From an uncultured Kiritimatiellota bacterium (lineage in GTDB: Bacteria; Verrucomicrobiota; Kiritimatiellia; RFP12; UBA1067), in assembly GCA_934635225.1 (NCBI GenBank), contig CAKTYZ010000013.1:48021-112020 (forward strand): DNA of 64,000 nt. The letters are read 5' to 3'. Within the stretch, counting starts at the first letter, position 1, and each line of letters begins with the position of its first letter. The position numbers and the translations under genes are program-made. Below, piece after piece: positions 8,435 to 16,786 of this stretch. The notes under the pieces are model-generated. The model was not told where the DNA came from, did no database searches, and worked only from the letters and a program-made list of their open reading frames with translations.

Positions 8435-11328
8435 CGGCGGCGCAGAAGACGAGCGCGGCGATGGCGGCGATGCTGGGCCTGGCCCTGGTCGAATCGGCAT
8501 TCGCCGCCTTGTCGGACAGGTCATCAGGACTTGCGGCCTACTCGCTGCTGACGCATGACGGGCGCCGTCTCGTTTCCCGGGCGGACGGCACGAACGTCGT
8601 CTACTCGCTTGTTCCGACCAATGCGCTCCCGGCGGGCCTTCCTCCCGTACGTGAATGGACGATCTATGCCGTCAAGGCCACGCATACGGATATCGGGCTG
8701 CACGATTCCCAATATGTCCAGCGACATGGCAGCGTCTTGAACATGGACGAGGCTCGTCGCCTGATCGCTGCCGATCCGGCAGATGACGATCCGGGGGCGT
8801 TTCGCTATGTCGCAGAAGGCGCCTGGTTCTGGGGCAACTACCCGCTTGACAGGGGCGAGGACGCTGCGCGCGCGGTCGTCTCGAATGAAATGCGCCGCGG
8901 TCGCCTCGATGTCGGCGTATCCTGTGCCGGCAACCATACGCACCTCTATGGATTTGAGGAGCTGTTCCGCAGCGCGTATGCAAAGTGCGAACTTGAAACG
9001 CGGTTCGGCATCCGGACGCGCACCATGCTGATGACGGACAATCCCGGCATCAGCTGGAGCCTTGTCGCGCCTTATGCCGCCGCCGGCGTCGAGCATGTCC
9101 TTTTCAGCCCGAACCAATGGAATCCGCATCCTTCGACGATTTGGCAGCGCGACGAAAGCGTTTCCGGCGCGATGTGGAATCCGGATGCCGGCGGCGGAGG
9201 CAATCGCATTGACGTGCGCTGGGGGTCTTCCTTGCCGATGGTCTTCTGGTGGGAGTCCCCGAATGCCGATTCCCGGCTTCTTGTCTGGTGCAGTACGCAC
9301 TACAGCTTTGGCGGCGCGGCGTTTGGCTTTGAGACGTCCAATCCCCAAGCGCCCGTCCCGTCCCTCGCATCGGTCGAGCCGAAAATGGCCCGGCAGCTTC
9401 GGAGGATGGAGTCGCGCTATCCATACGACGTCTGGCTGCTGTCGGACTACGGCGACGATGAATTCCCCTCGATGCGGCAGAGCGAGCTCTTCAGGGCCTG
9501 GAACGCGAAGTGGAAATGGCCGCAGCTGCGGACTTGCGGACGCCTTGACGAGCCGTTTGACCGCCTGAAGGGCGCGTGGGGCGACAAGCTGCCCGTTTTG
9601 CGCGGCGAAATGACGAGCGGCTGGTTGCAGCACGCGGCGTCCACGCCCGAACTGCTGGCGCGGAAGCTCGCGGCCGACAGGGCTCTGCCGCTTGCCGAGA
9701 CCCTTGCCTCCCTTTCGGCGGCGCGGCAGGGGACGGACTATCCGCAGGAGGCTTTTGAGCGTGCTTGGCGTGCGCTTGTCCTGAACGACGAGCATTCCTA
9801 TGGCACAAGCGGATATCAGGGGCGCCGCGTCTTTGAGACCTGGATGCAGCACCGGGACTGGATCGAGCGCGCGGAGCGCACGGCGGCGGGCGTCATCTCG
9901 AAGGCCGGGGGGCGGGGCGCTTCCCGGGAGCGGCTTGCCCTCTGCCGCGACGGCGTGACCGAGAGCCGCTGGTATCGTCTTGTCGCGACGAACGGCGTCG
10001 TGCACGCGCTTTTCGACAAGGACCTTGGACGCGACCTGCTGGCCGCCCCGGCGCATGCGTTTCGCTATACGCGCGACAATCACAGGTCTTGGGAAAAGGA
10101 TCCCGACCGCGCGCTTGGCGCGGATGTCCTGCGCCGCGTCTGGCTTTCGATGGACGAGAAGAAGGTCGTGCTTGAGACGGCGTTCCGGCATGCGCGCGAC
10201 CTCTTCAACACGAATCGGTATGACCGCTTCGGCTATATGGACTTCCCCTTTGCCGTGCCCGGTTTCCGGTTTGCCGCGCAGATCAACGGGCCCGTCATCG
10301 ATCCGGCGCGCGACCAGTCCGGTTTCGCAACCGACGCCTACGTCGCCGTCCGCGATTGGTGCGCCGTCGAAAACGACAACTTCGGCATCGCCCTTGTGCA
10401 AGCCGACTCGTGCCTGACCGAGTTTGGCGGGATACGCCCCGACAAGACCGCGTTCGGCGGCCCGGCGCTCTCTTCCGGCATGTTCAGCTACCTCTTTACG
10501 GACTGGCTTCAGATGCAGAACCCGGACGGAGACAGCTTCAATCCGCGCTTCCGCTATGCGATCACCTCCTATGCCGGCAATTGGCGTGATGCGCACGTGC
10601 CCGCGTTTGCGGAGCGCGCGATCGCGACGATGGACGGGCTTCCGACGGTGCGCGAGGCGGCTGCCGACGCCGTGCAGATTGACTCGCCTGGCGTGCGTCT
10701 GCTGACGGTGAAGGCGGCGGAAGACGGACAGGGGTGGATCCTGCGCTTCCGCGAGACGCTTGGGCGTCCCGTGCGCACGGTTGTGCGCCAGACGCTTGCG
10801 CCCGGCGCGTCCCCCATGCTTTGCACGCCTGTCGAGACGCCGTGCGAGGCGACCGAAGCGGCGGACGGCGAAGGGGCCTTTGCGCTTTCGCTCGCGCCGT
10901 TCGGCTTCGCAACGGTTCGGCTGAACCGCCCGGAGCGGATTTCGACCTCGGCGGACGAGGATGACGCGCCTTACGCCTATTCGGGGCTGATTACGCGACC
11001 GCGTGCGGGGCATGGCGAGGATGACGGGCAGATGTACCTCCTTTGGGGCGTGAATGCCGCGCCGGATTTCGACCATGACGATCTCTTCCGCGCCGAGACG
11101 CCTGATTTCGCCTGTGACGAAACGACTTTTGTGGCCAGCGTGACGAACGAGGCGCCGCATGGCGTTCCCTACCGCATGATGCGTCATGTGGATGCCGGGC
11201 TGAAGTCGCACGCCCGCTATTGGTACCGAGTCGTGCCCGTTTTCAAGGACGGCAGCACCGGCGATCCTTCGCCCGCGTTTTCAGGATTCACGCGCGAACC
11301 GCTCGCCAAAACGACTGATGAGGATTGA
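8431..11328 (+). CDS. Secreted GH38-like alpha-mannosidase
   Basis: The protein is 965 aa, beginning at the ATG of an ATGA overlap with the previous gene; a signal-peptide-like segment covers residues 6-26. The catalytic region starts at about residue 78 with IYAVKATHTDIGLHDS, where His85 and Asp87 fit the metal-binding HxD of GH38. TDNPG follows, with Asp203 as the probable nucleophile. Later parts (NHTHLYG, WLLSDYGDDEF, a central helical region, then beta-sandwich domains up to about residue 900) follow the usual alpha-mannosidase order and length. The C-terminal 80 residues resemble a fibronectin-like fold. It would cleave alpha-mannosides from N-glycan or mannan-type material outside the cytoplasm. 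The family is fairly certain; linkage specificity is not. Confidence 0.75.
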   Translation: MTAAQKTSAAMAAMLGLALVESAFAALSDRSSGLAAYSLLTHDGRRLVSRADGTNVVYSLVPTNALPAGLPPVREWTIYAVKATHTDIGLHDSQYVQRHGSVLNMDEARRLIAADPADDDPGAFRYVAEGAWFWGNYPLDRGEDAARAVVSNEMRRGRLDVGVSCAGNHTHLYGFEELFRSAYAKCELETRFGIRTRTMLMTDNPGISWSLVAPYAAAGVEHVLFSPNQWNPHPSTIWQRDESVSGAMWNPDAGGGGNRIDVRWGSSLPMVFWWESPNADSRLLVWCSTHYSFGGAAFGFETSNPQAPVPSLASVEPKMARQLRRMESRYPYDVWLLSDYGDDEFPSMRQSELFRAWNAKWKWPQLRTCGRLDEPFDRLKGAWGDKLPVLRGEMTSGWLQHAASTPELLARKLAADRALPLAETLASLSAARQGTDYPQEAFERAWRALVLNDEHSYGTSGYQGRRVFETWMQHRDWIERAERTAAGVISKAGGRGASRERLALCRDGVTESRWYRLVATNGVVHALFDKDLGRDLLAAPAHAFRYTRDNHRSWEKDPDRALGADVLRRVWLSMDEKKVVLETAFRHARDLFNTNRYDRFGYMDFPFAVPGFRFAAQINGPVIDPARDQSGFATDAYVAVRDWCAVENDNFGIALVQADSCLTEFGGIRPDKTAFGGPALSSGMFSYLFTDWLQMQNPDGDSFNPRFRYAITSYAGNWRDAHVPAFAERAIATMDGLPTVREAAADAVQIDSPGVRLLTVKAAEDGQGWILRFRETLGRPVRTVVRQTLAPGASPMLCTPVETPCEATEAADGEGAFALSLAPFGFATVRLNRPERISTSADEDDAPYAYSGLITRPRAGHGEDDGQMYLLWGVNAAPDFDHDDLFRAETPDFACDETTFVASVTNEAPHGVPYRMMRHVDAGLKSHARYWYRVVPVFKDGSTGDPSPAFSGFTREPLAKTTDED

Positions 11329-11342
11329 TGATGGAGGATGCG

Positions 11343-12830
11343 ATGAGAACGATGTGCGTGATGGCCTTGGCCGTGGTTGCCCTTGTCGGCGCATCCGGCG
11401 GATCGAATGCGGCGGAGACGTTGACCGCGTTTTCGCGCGCGCTCGTCGTCAATGAGGACAACGACCATTACTTCAAGTATCCGTCGGAACGGATGAACGC
11501 GACCGACCTGCGGGCCTATGTCGATCGCATGGCGCAGGGACACGTCACGCACGTCTTCTTCTGCGCGTCCGGCCAACGCGCAAGTTACGCTTCTCAGGCG
11601 GTCGAGCCGATCTGGGCGGGGCTTGACGAGCCGGACCAGAACGGACGCACGAACAACATCTGGTGCGTCAACGCGAAGAGGTTGCATGACGCGGGCATCG
11701 ACCCCTACGCGGTCTGGATCGCGCAGTGCCGCGAGAAGGGCCTCTCGCCCGGACTGACCTTTCGGCTGAACGACGTGCATTATTGCTTTGTGCCGCGTTA
11801 CTTCCGCATGTCGCAGTTCTATCGCGACCACCTGGACTGCCGCACGTCGGACGCCCCGACCCCCGACGACTGGCTGTCGTACACGCTCGACTTCGCGCGC
11901 GCCGAGGTGCGGGAACAGGCGCTCGCCGTCATTGCCGAGCAGCTGGAGCGCTACGACGTCGATGCGTTCGAGCTGGACTGGATGCGGTTCCCTCGCCATC
12001 TGCGTCCGGGGCACGAGGCCGAGGGCGCGCGTTTCCTCACGGAGGTCGTCGCCCGCACGCGCCGACTGGCGGATGCGGCAGGGATGCGCCGGGGGCGGCG
12101 CATTGCGCTGGGCGTGCGCGTGCCGAGCCGTCCCGCCGCCGCGCGTGCGCTTGGCCTTGACGTCGCGGCCTGGGCGCAGGAGGGGCTTGTCGATCTCGTT
12201 GTCGCGTCCTGCTTCTTCAGTTCGGCCGACTTCGACATCCCGGTGACGGACTGGAAACGTCTGCTCGGCGACCGCGTGGCGTTCCTGCCCGAAATCGCCG
12301 AGGGCTGGTCGGCCGGGCCGGGTCTGCCGCGTCGGCACAACGACTACGCCACGTATCTGGGCGCGGCGGACATCCTGAGGTCGCGCGGGGCGGGAGGCTT
12401 CTATCTCTTCAATCTGCCGTATTGCCCGGAGCGCGTCTTCACGTCCGTCTGCCGCGACGGGCTGGGGGTCGGCGCACTCGCCCGACACGGGGCGCGCTAT
12501 CCGGTTACGTATCATGACGTCGCGCCGGCAGGACTTGATGCGAACGTCCAGTTCCCGTGCGCAGTCGGCTCGGAACGTCCGGCGACGCTGCGCCTGTTGG
12601 CAGGGGACGGCGTGACGGGGTGCGCCGTGCGCGTGCGGACGGAAGGGGACGCCCTGCCGCTGACGGTACGCGTGACGCTCAACGGCCACGCGGGTGCGCG
12701 TGAAGCGGACGGACATTCGTTCGCGTTCACGTCCGGTGCCGCCCACGCGGGCACGAACGTCCTGACGGTTGCCTCGCCGCAGCCCGTCGTCCTGCGCACC
12801 GGCGAAATCGCCGTGTCGCCGCAGGACTGA
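11343..12830 (+). CDS. Secreted GHL10/DUF187-like TIM-barrel glycoside hydrolase
   Basis: The protein is 495 aa. The ATG at 11343 is chosen because GGAGGA lies just upstream and the signal peptide (MRTMCVMALAVVALVGASGG) starts cleanly; ATG codons at 11328 and 11331 are alternatives. The region around residues 30-370 looks like a TIM barrel. The block YDVDAFELDWMRFPRHL is typical of GHL10-type (DUF187/DUF4015) hydrolases, where the acidic residues after the fourth strand are catalytic. GGFYLFNLPY marks a late strand. The C-terminal 110 residues form a small beta-rich domain. It closes the operon that begins at 2447, with only a 14-nt gap from the GH38-like gene. The substrate is unknown. Confidence 0.6.
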   Translation: MRTMCVMALAVVALVGASGGSNAAETLTAFSRALVVNEDNDHYFKYPSERMNATDLRAYVDRMAQGHVTHVFFCASGQRASYASQAVEPIWAGLDEPDQNGRTNNIWCVNAKRLHDAGIDPYAVWIAQCREKGLSPGLTFRLNDVHYCFVPRYFRMSQFYRDHLDCRTSDAPTPDDWLSYTLDFARAEVREQALAVIAEQLERYDVDAFELDWMRFPRHLRPGHEAEGARFLTEVVARTRRLADAAGMRRGRRIALGVRVPSRPAAARALGLDVAAWAQEGLVDLVVASCFFSSADFDIPVTDWKRLLGDRVAFLPEIAEGWSAGPGLPRRHNDYATYLGAADILRSRGAGGFYLFNLPYCPERVFTSVCRDGLGVGALARHGARYPVTYHDVAPAGLDANVQFPCAVGSERPATLRLLAGDGVTGCAVRVRTEGDALPLTVRVTLNGHAGAREADGHSFAFTSGAAHAGTNVLTVASPQPVVLRTGEIAVSPQD

Positions 12831-12895
12831 CGAGGCGATTGCCGCGCACGATGTGATGGTTTCATCGGCGCATTTGCCCGCAAGCGGACAAGATA

Positions 12896-12904
12896 TGATA
12901 TACT
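12896..12904 (+). promoter_or_regulatory. Extended -10 promoter element (TGATATACT)
   Basis: TG at 12896-12897 directly precedes TATACT at 12899-12904, fitting the TGnTATAAT-type elements elsewhere in the window. No good -35 is visible at 16-18 bp. It lies about 390 bp upstream of the lipoprotein gene at 13293 and could drive a long leader or a small RNA. Confidence 0.35.
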
Positions 12905-12982
12905 ATAAGTACCTTTGAAGGAAGAGGCTGTCAATCTGCCGACACTGGAGAAGGCAAGACAGAGTTCGGGAAGCGTTTCCTG

Positions 12983-13085
12983 GCGTCAAGCTACTTCGTG
13001 TGAGCCGACGCAGATTCCAACCCCCGGACACCTCAAATCAATTTGCAACTGCAAAGCGATCGTCACGGGAAACCTGAGAAATTTC
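12983..13085 (+). repeat. About 100-bp dispersed repeat, copy 1 (copy 2 at 18608-18709)
   Basis: The sequence beginning GCGTCAAGCTACTTCGTGTG and ending near AACCTGAGAAATTTC recurs at 18608-18709 with few mismatches and small gaps. A second stretch of 28 identical bases, at 13312-13339 (inside the lipoprotein signal-peptide codons) and 18722-18749, follows in the same order. Copy 2 is therefore a deleted duplicate of this leader plus the start of the lipoprotein gene. Confidence 0.85.
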
Positions 13086-13124
13086 ACACAGGGCGATACA
13101 TTGCAGAGGAGCGCAAGCGCGCTT

Positions 13125-13184
13125 CCTCTCTTCGTATTTCCTGTAAGGCAATTCTCAGGGCCTCCCGTGAAACACGAAGAGAGG
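13125..13184 (+). ncRNA. Long hairpin in the leader of the lipoprotein gene, possible structured RNA or terminator
   Basis: CCTCTCTTCGT at 13125-13135 is perfectly complementary to ACGAAGAGAGG at 13174-13184, giving an 11-bp stem with a 38-nt loop, followed by a CTTTCTTCTT tract. A second, weaker pairing (TTCTCCTC near 13240 with GAGGAGAA at 13267-13274) lies just before the start codon. The rest of the 462-bp gap 12831-13292 shows no convincing gene. This may be a regulatory leader; no known riboswitch family was recognised. Confidence 0.4.
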
Positions 13185-13292
13185 CTTTCTTCTTGTGTCG
13201 AATCGCCGTGCGGGCGCGAATCGCAGGAATCTCTTCTCCTCTGGGTTTCTGCGAAAGAAATCGCATGAGGAGAAAAGTCATAGGAATGAAAT

Positions 13293-14165
13293 ATGGTTGA
13301 ACTCAATCGATACTTGGTCGGCATGATCGCGATGCTCGCATTCGCCTGCGGCTGTTCGCATAATCTCAAGATTTTCAATCTGGAGAAACTGCCGAGCCGT
13401 ACATGTGATTTCTCTCAGCGCGGGTTGCGTCTGAAGCTTATCGACGGCACTATGACGGAAGAATCGGATCTTCTGGCATCGGAGGTCGCGCGGGCGTTGG
13501 CTACACAGGCTGACTACAATGTGCAGTACAATCTCCGTCATGCAACCGAGTATGATGCGGCCGTTCAGATTTCTTTGAAGTCTGATTATTCGGGCAGCGG
13601 AGCAAATTTCCTTGTGTCGTGGCCTGGATTTATATTCTTTACACCTGCCTGGCTTGGCTATAAGTACCATGCGCGTTATGAAATTGCAATAGACATGTCG
13701 AAAGTTGCCGGACAGCCCCTGACGCGCGTTAAGACGATACCACTTCATTTGGAGATTCGTCATTCCGAGTTTGACCGCACATGGGGCGCAGAATGCGGCT
13801 GGACTATTGTCCTGTTCATGGCGCCGATTATAAACGGTGTCTATTGCATTTCCTACGATACGGACATCACCGAAGCCATCCACGCGGCGGCATTCCCGAA
13901 AATTGCCGCATCTGTGGCTACCGAGATCGTGAACTGTCTCGCGGGTGGCGAACGCGAAGCCTCTGTTGCGCGACCCCCTGTGTCCGCGTGGCGACGTACG
14001 GCAACGGTCGCGCCGATCTCAAAGGAAATGTCCCCTGCGGCAGCACATCGTACGAACACTTCGGTTTCCAAAGCAGATGCTCTTGCCGAACTGAAGCGCC
14101 GCTACGAACTTGGGCTTTGCACGGAAGAGGAATTCAACCGCGATAAGGAACGACTTGCCAAATAA
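13293..14165 (+). CDS. Lipoprotein with C-terminal SHOCT domain
   Basis: The protein is 290 aa; the ATG at 13293 has AGGA 7 nt upstream. The N-terminus is a lipoprotein signal with candidate acylated Cys19 or Cys21 (LAFACGC). The middle (residues 25-210) is not recognised; it has a hydrophobic segment near residues 105-125 (FLVSWPGFIFFTPAWLGY) and another around 160-180. The last 30 residues (ALAELKRRYELGLCTEEEFNRDKERLAK) match the SHOCT short C-terminal motif, frequent in oligomerising or membrane-associated bacterial proteins. It is followed after 34 nt by a second lipoprotein gene, so the two may be co-transcribed. A duplicated piece of its 5' end lies near 18722. The function is unknown. 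Confidence 0.65.
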   Translation: MVELNRYLVGMIAMLAFACGCSHNLKIFNLEKLPSRTCDFSQRGLRLKLIDGTMTEESDLLASEVARALATQADYNVQYNLRHATEYDAAVQISLKSDYSGSGANFLVSWPGFIFFTPAWLGYKYHARYEIAIDMSKVAGQPLTRVKTIPLHLEIRHSEFDRTWGAECGWTIVLFMAPIINGVYCISYDTDITEAIHAAAFPKIAASVATEIVNCLAGGEREASVARPPVSAWRRTATVAPISKEMSPAAAHRTNTSVSKADALAELKRRYELGLCTEEEFNRDKERLAK

Positions 14166-14199
14166 TCCAAATTGTCAAATGCAAGCGAAGGAACAACGA

Positions 14200-16188
14200 A
14201 TGAATAAGCTGATGTATGGATTCGTCGCCACCTTGGCGATTGGCACAGTCCTCACGGGCTGCGAAACAATGACATCTGAGCCACGTTCGGCAACAAAGGA
14301 CACGACGACGGGGCGAACTTTCAAGTCAAGTCCGGCGGTAAGAGTTGCAACGGCTCCAGTAGCAAGGGACACGACGGCGGAGCAGATTTCAAATCGTGTC
14401 GCCCGCCTCGTTTCGGGAACCGCGAAACGGTTGCAGAAAGAAGGCCCCTCTGTCGCACGAAAATTTGTCTATGAGTTCGGCATTGTGCAGAATGCGCGGA
14501 TAGACATTCCTGTCGCCCGCGTCAAATGGGGACTTCTGAACTCATGGGTGAACCCGAAGGAGTGGGAACTACGCCATGCCGAGCTGAATGCCAAACAGAA
14601 CGACTATACGAAGCGCGGCGATTTGGACGGTCTTATCGCGTTCCTTCGTCAGGAGAGGGAACCCGCCGTCGCCTCTTATTCTGAAGGCATCGACAAGTCG
14701 ATTGACGGCATCCAAAGCGAAGTGAAGCGACTGGAGGCGAGTGAGGTCGATGCAAACTCCCTTGAGGCTAAGAAGCGTACGCAGGTTCAGATGCTCCTTG
14801 ACGGCTTTCGTGGCGCATACGAGGCGGAAACGAGAAAGGATCCCAATTTCGCACAACTTGAGAGTCTACTCTCGGTTCTGAACGGACAGCTTCAGGCGCA
14901 GGACATTTCCGTATCCGAGGCAGATGCCTTCTGCAAGACCTACGAGCTGGAAGTCCAGACACTCGTCAAAAGGGCCGAGAACGTGCGGCGCTCACAGATA
15001 CCCAACATGACGACGCGGCAGTTGAACGAGAACATCCACAAGTGGTATGATTCCGCCCTCAAGGATGCCCTCAAGGCGAAGGAACTCGCCGAGAAGATCG
15101 CCGCCGAGGCCAAGGCGAAAGCGGAGCGTGAGGCGAAGGACAAAGCGGAGCGCGAAGCCGCAGAAAAGGCTTCCGAGAAGGCCAAAAAAGAGTTCATCGC
15201 TCGCCTGTATGCGATGCGCCAGGCGACGGAGAAGTTCGACCTCGACAAGTATATCGCCCACGCGGAGGAAGCGATTCCCCAGACGGCCAAGGCAAATCGC
15301 GCCATTCTCGGGGACTATGCGCGGACGCTCCGTCTCGTGAAGCGCGGCAAACTGCCCATCTCGAAGGAAGAGGCGGTGGCCGTCCTCACTGGCGCGGCTT
15401 TGCTCGGACAGCCTGAAATGATTGGCTATGCAAAGACGCTCGGCGCGTCGCCCGATGACGCTTCTCGCTATGACGACTTCAAGCGTCCGGCAATCGTTCT
15501 CGCCACCAAGCGCGGTGACCTCGCCACTGTCAAGGCACTCATCGCAGCGGTCGCCGACGTGAACAAGACCGATGCCAACAAGGAGACGGCTCTTGTGCTG
15601 GCTTCTCGCAATGGGTGCGTCGAGATTGCGAAAGCTCTCATTTCCGCAAAGGCGGATGTCAACGCCAAGGGGCACGGCGGCGATACCGCACTCATTGCGG
15701 CGGCCCGTGCGGGCAATACGGAACTGATCGGCATCCTTTCCAGCGCCGGGGCGCAGTTCGTTAGCAAGAACGACAAGAAGTTGACGGCGTGGATGGCTGC
15801 GCTTGAGGCGAACCGACTGAATGCGGTCAAGGTTCTTCTCGTGGGTTGTCCGGCTCAGGCGAGTGACGCATCGAAAGTGTTGGAACTCGCCGTTCAGACG
15901 GACGATTCCGTGACGGTGGAATACACGGTCGCCACGTGGAAGATTCGCGACGTGAGTCTGCTGACGGTTGCACTGCCCGCCGCCGCCAGAAACGGATGCC
16001 TGAGCGTCGTCAAGACCCTCGTTGCCAATGGCGCGGAAATCACCGATGCCGCGATGGTTGCGGCCGTGCAGTCGTGCAACCTCGCGACGGTCAAATATAT
16101 CGTTCGAATGGGCGGCAATGTCCTGACCGCGAGAAATGAAAAGATGACACCCGCCATTCTTGAATATCTGAAAGGACAAGGTCTTTGA
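14200..16188 (+). CDS. Ankyrin-repeat lipoprotein with a coiled-coil stretch
   Basis: The protein is 662 aa. The ATG at 14200 is chosen because AAGGAACAACGA precedes it and a strong lipobox follows (VLTGC, Cys21). A central Lys/Glu/Ala-rich segment (about residues 285-335, EAKAKAEREAKDKAEREAAE) predicts a charged helix or coiled coil. From about residue 440 to the end there are ankyrin-type repeats, best seen in TALVLASRNGCVEIAKALIS and TALIAAARAGNTELIGILSSAGA. Ankyrin domains mediate protein-protein contacts; here the protein would face the periplasm or cell surface. It follows the SHOCT lipoprotein by 34 nt. The last recognisable repeat ends a few residues before the stop. Confidence 0.7.
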   Translation: MNKLMYGFVATLAIGTVLTGCETMTSEPRSATKDTTTGRTFKSSPAVRVATAPVARDTTAEQISNRVARLVSGTAKRLQKEGPSVARKFVYEFGIVQNARIDIPVARVKWGLLNSWVNPKEWELRHAELNAKQNDYTKRGDLDGLIAFLRQEREPAVASYSEGIDKSIDGIQSEVKRLEASEVDANSLEAKKRTQVQMLLDGFRGAYEAETRKDPNFAQLESLLSVLNGQLQAQDISVSEADAFCKTYELEVQTLVKRAENVRRSQIPNMTTRQLNENIHKWYDSALKDALKAKELAEKIAAEAKAKAEREAKDKAEREAAEKASEKAKKEFIARLYAMRQATEKFDLDKYIAHAEEAIPQTAKANRAILGDYARTLRLVKRGKLPISKEEAVAVLTGAALLGQPEMIGYAKTLGASPDDASRYDDFKRPAIVLATKRGDLATVKALIAAVADVNKTDANKETALVLASRNGCVEIAKALISAKADVNAKGHGGDTALIAAARAGNTELIGILSSAGAQFVSKNDKKLTAWMAALEANRLNAVKVLLVGCPAQASDASKVLELAVQTDDSVTVEYTVATWKIRDVSLLTVALPAAARNGCLSVVKTLVANGAEITDAAMVAAVQSCNLATVKYIVRMGGNVLTARNEKMTPAILEYLKGQGL

Positions 16189-16345
16189 GCGCAAAAGAGG
16201 TCTGACTCCAGTGGTAGAGTTTGAGTGGTAGGGCCGAGGGGCCTGTCCCCAAACTGAACTGTAGAGAACGTCGAGAAGCCAGACGTTTTGCGCATATAGC
16301 CTAAAAACGAGGTAATGCGGAAAATTCTGAGGGGTGCAGAGAGGA

Positions 16346-16382
16346 ACGCGCGTGTGTCGCAATTGGGCGAGCTATCGGGACG
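16346..16382 (+). repeat. 37-bp direct repeat, copy 1
   Basis: The sequence starting ACGCGCGTGTGTCGCAATTG is repeated at 17773-17809 with one mismatch (A at 16374, G at 17801). The two copies bracket the AAA/DUF4143 fragment and the RhuM-Fic gene, which suggests an insertion or a duplication boundary. Copy 1 reads directly into the coding sequence of the broken ATPase gene. Confidence 0.85.
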
Positions 16383-16640
16383 GCGAGAGCCCGCGCCTTG
16401 TTGACGAATGGCAGTTGACCCCTCACTCTGGGATGCAATCCGCTATCGCGTCGATCACGGGGACGGTCCGGGGCGATACATTCTGACTGGGTCGTCCGTT
16501 CCTCCGGAGACGGACGAAATGAAGCATTCAGGAGCCGGACGCTTCTCCTGGATTCGGATGCGCCCGATGTCGCTTTGGGAATCGTGCGAGTCGTCCAGTG
16601 AGGTTTCTCTCGGAAGTCTTTTTTCTGGCGAAGATCCGAC
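16376..16640 (+). pseudogene. Fragment of an AAA_14/DUF4143 ATPase, frameshifted
   Basis: Reading from 16376 gives RDGESPRLVDEWQ, which matches the PRLIDEWQ Walker-B region of DUF4143-type AAA ATPases. The frame then shifts by one base near 16405-16415. In the new frame SLWDAIRYRVDHGDGPGRYI, LTGSSVPPE and SGAGRFSWIRMRPMSLWES continue the same family almost to EVSLGSLF. The P-loop N-terminus and the whole C-terminal DUF4143 part are missing. It is therefore a decayed remnant, not a small functional gene. Such genes are often mobile or in defence-like neighbourhoods, in keeping with the toxin-type genes next to it. Confidence 0.75.
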
Positions 16641-16698
16641 GGGGGCGGTCGCGAAAGGCGACGACGGCGGGATTCCGTCAGCGAGACCCTTCTCGGTA

Positions 16699-16707
16699 TG
16701 GTATACT
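16699..16707 (+). promoter_or_regulatory. Extended -10 promoter (TGGTATACT) for the RhuM-Fic gene
   Basis: TG at 16699-16700 plus TATACT at 16702-16707 gives the same extended -10 type seen at ftsH, pilT and the uvrD-like gene. It would produce an mRNA with a leader of roughly 70-75 nt to the ATG at 16787. Confidence 0.45.
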
Positions 16708-16786
16708 ATTGTCGCTTTGGTTGGAGTGCTAATAGAATCGAATCGATGGGATGGCGGTCGAACCGACGCAATGAAAGGGTCTTGAA

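Noticed and set aside
8524..11211. A long minus-strand open frame opposite the GH38-like gene
   Set aside because: It is a shadow frame: no recognisable domain and Arg/His-rich composition, while the plus strand has catalytic motifs and a signal peptide.
12915..13268. A 117-codon frame in the leader before the SHOCT lipoprotein
   Set aside because: It crosses the dispersed repeat and the hairpin, has no SD-supported start and no family, and copy 2 of the region does not preserve it.
16199..16345. GGGG-CCTGT-CCCC hairpin at 16238-16250 and AGTGGTAG doublet as a terminator or mobile-element end
   Set aside because: The stem has only four pairs and no T-run, and the doublet is too short to separate from chance.
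16408..16785. A 125-codon plus-strand frame as an intact small gene
   Set aside because: It is the middle of a DUF4143 ATPase, begins at a frameshift, and runs out of the family after LFSG into unrelated sequence that includes the RhuM promoter.
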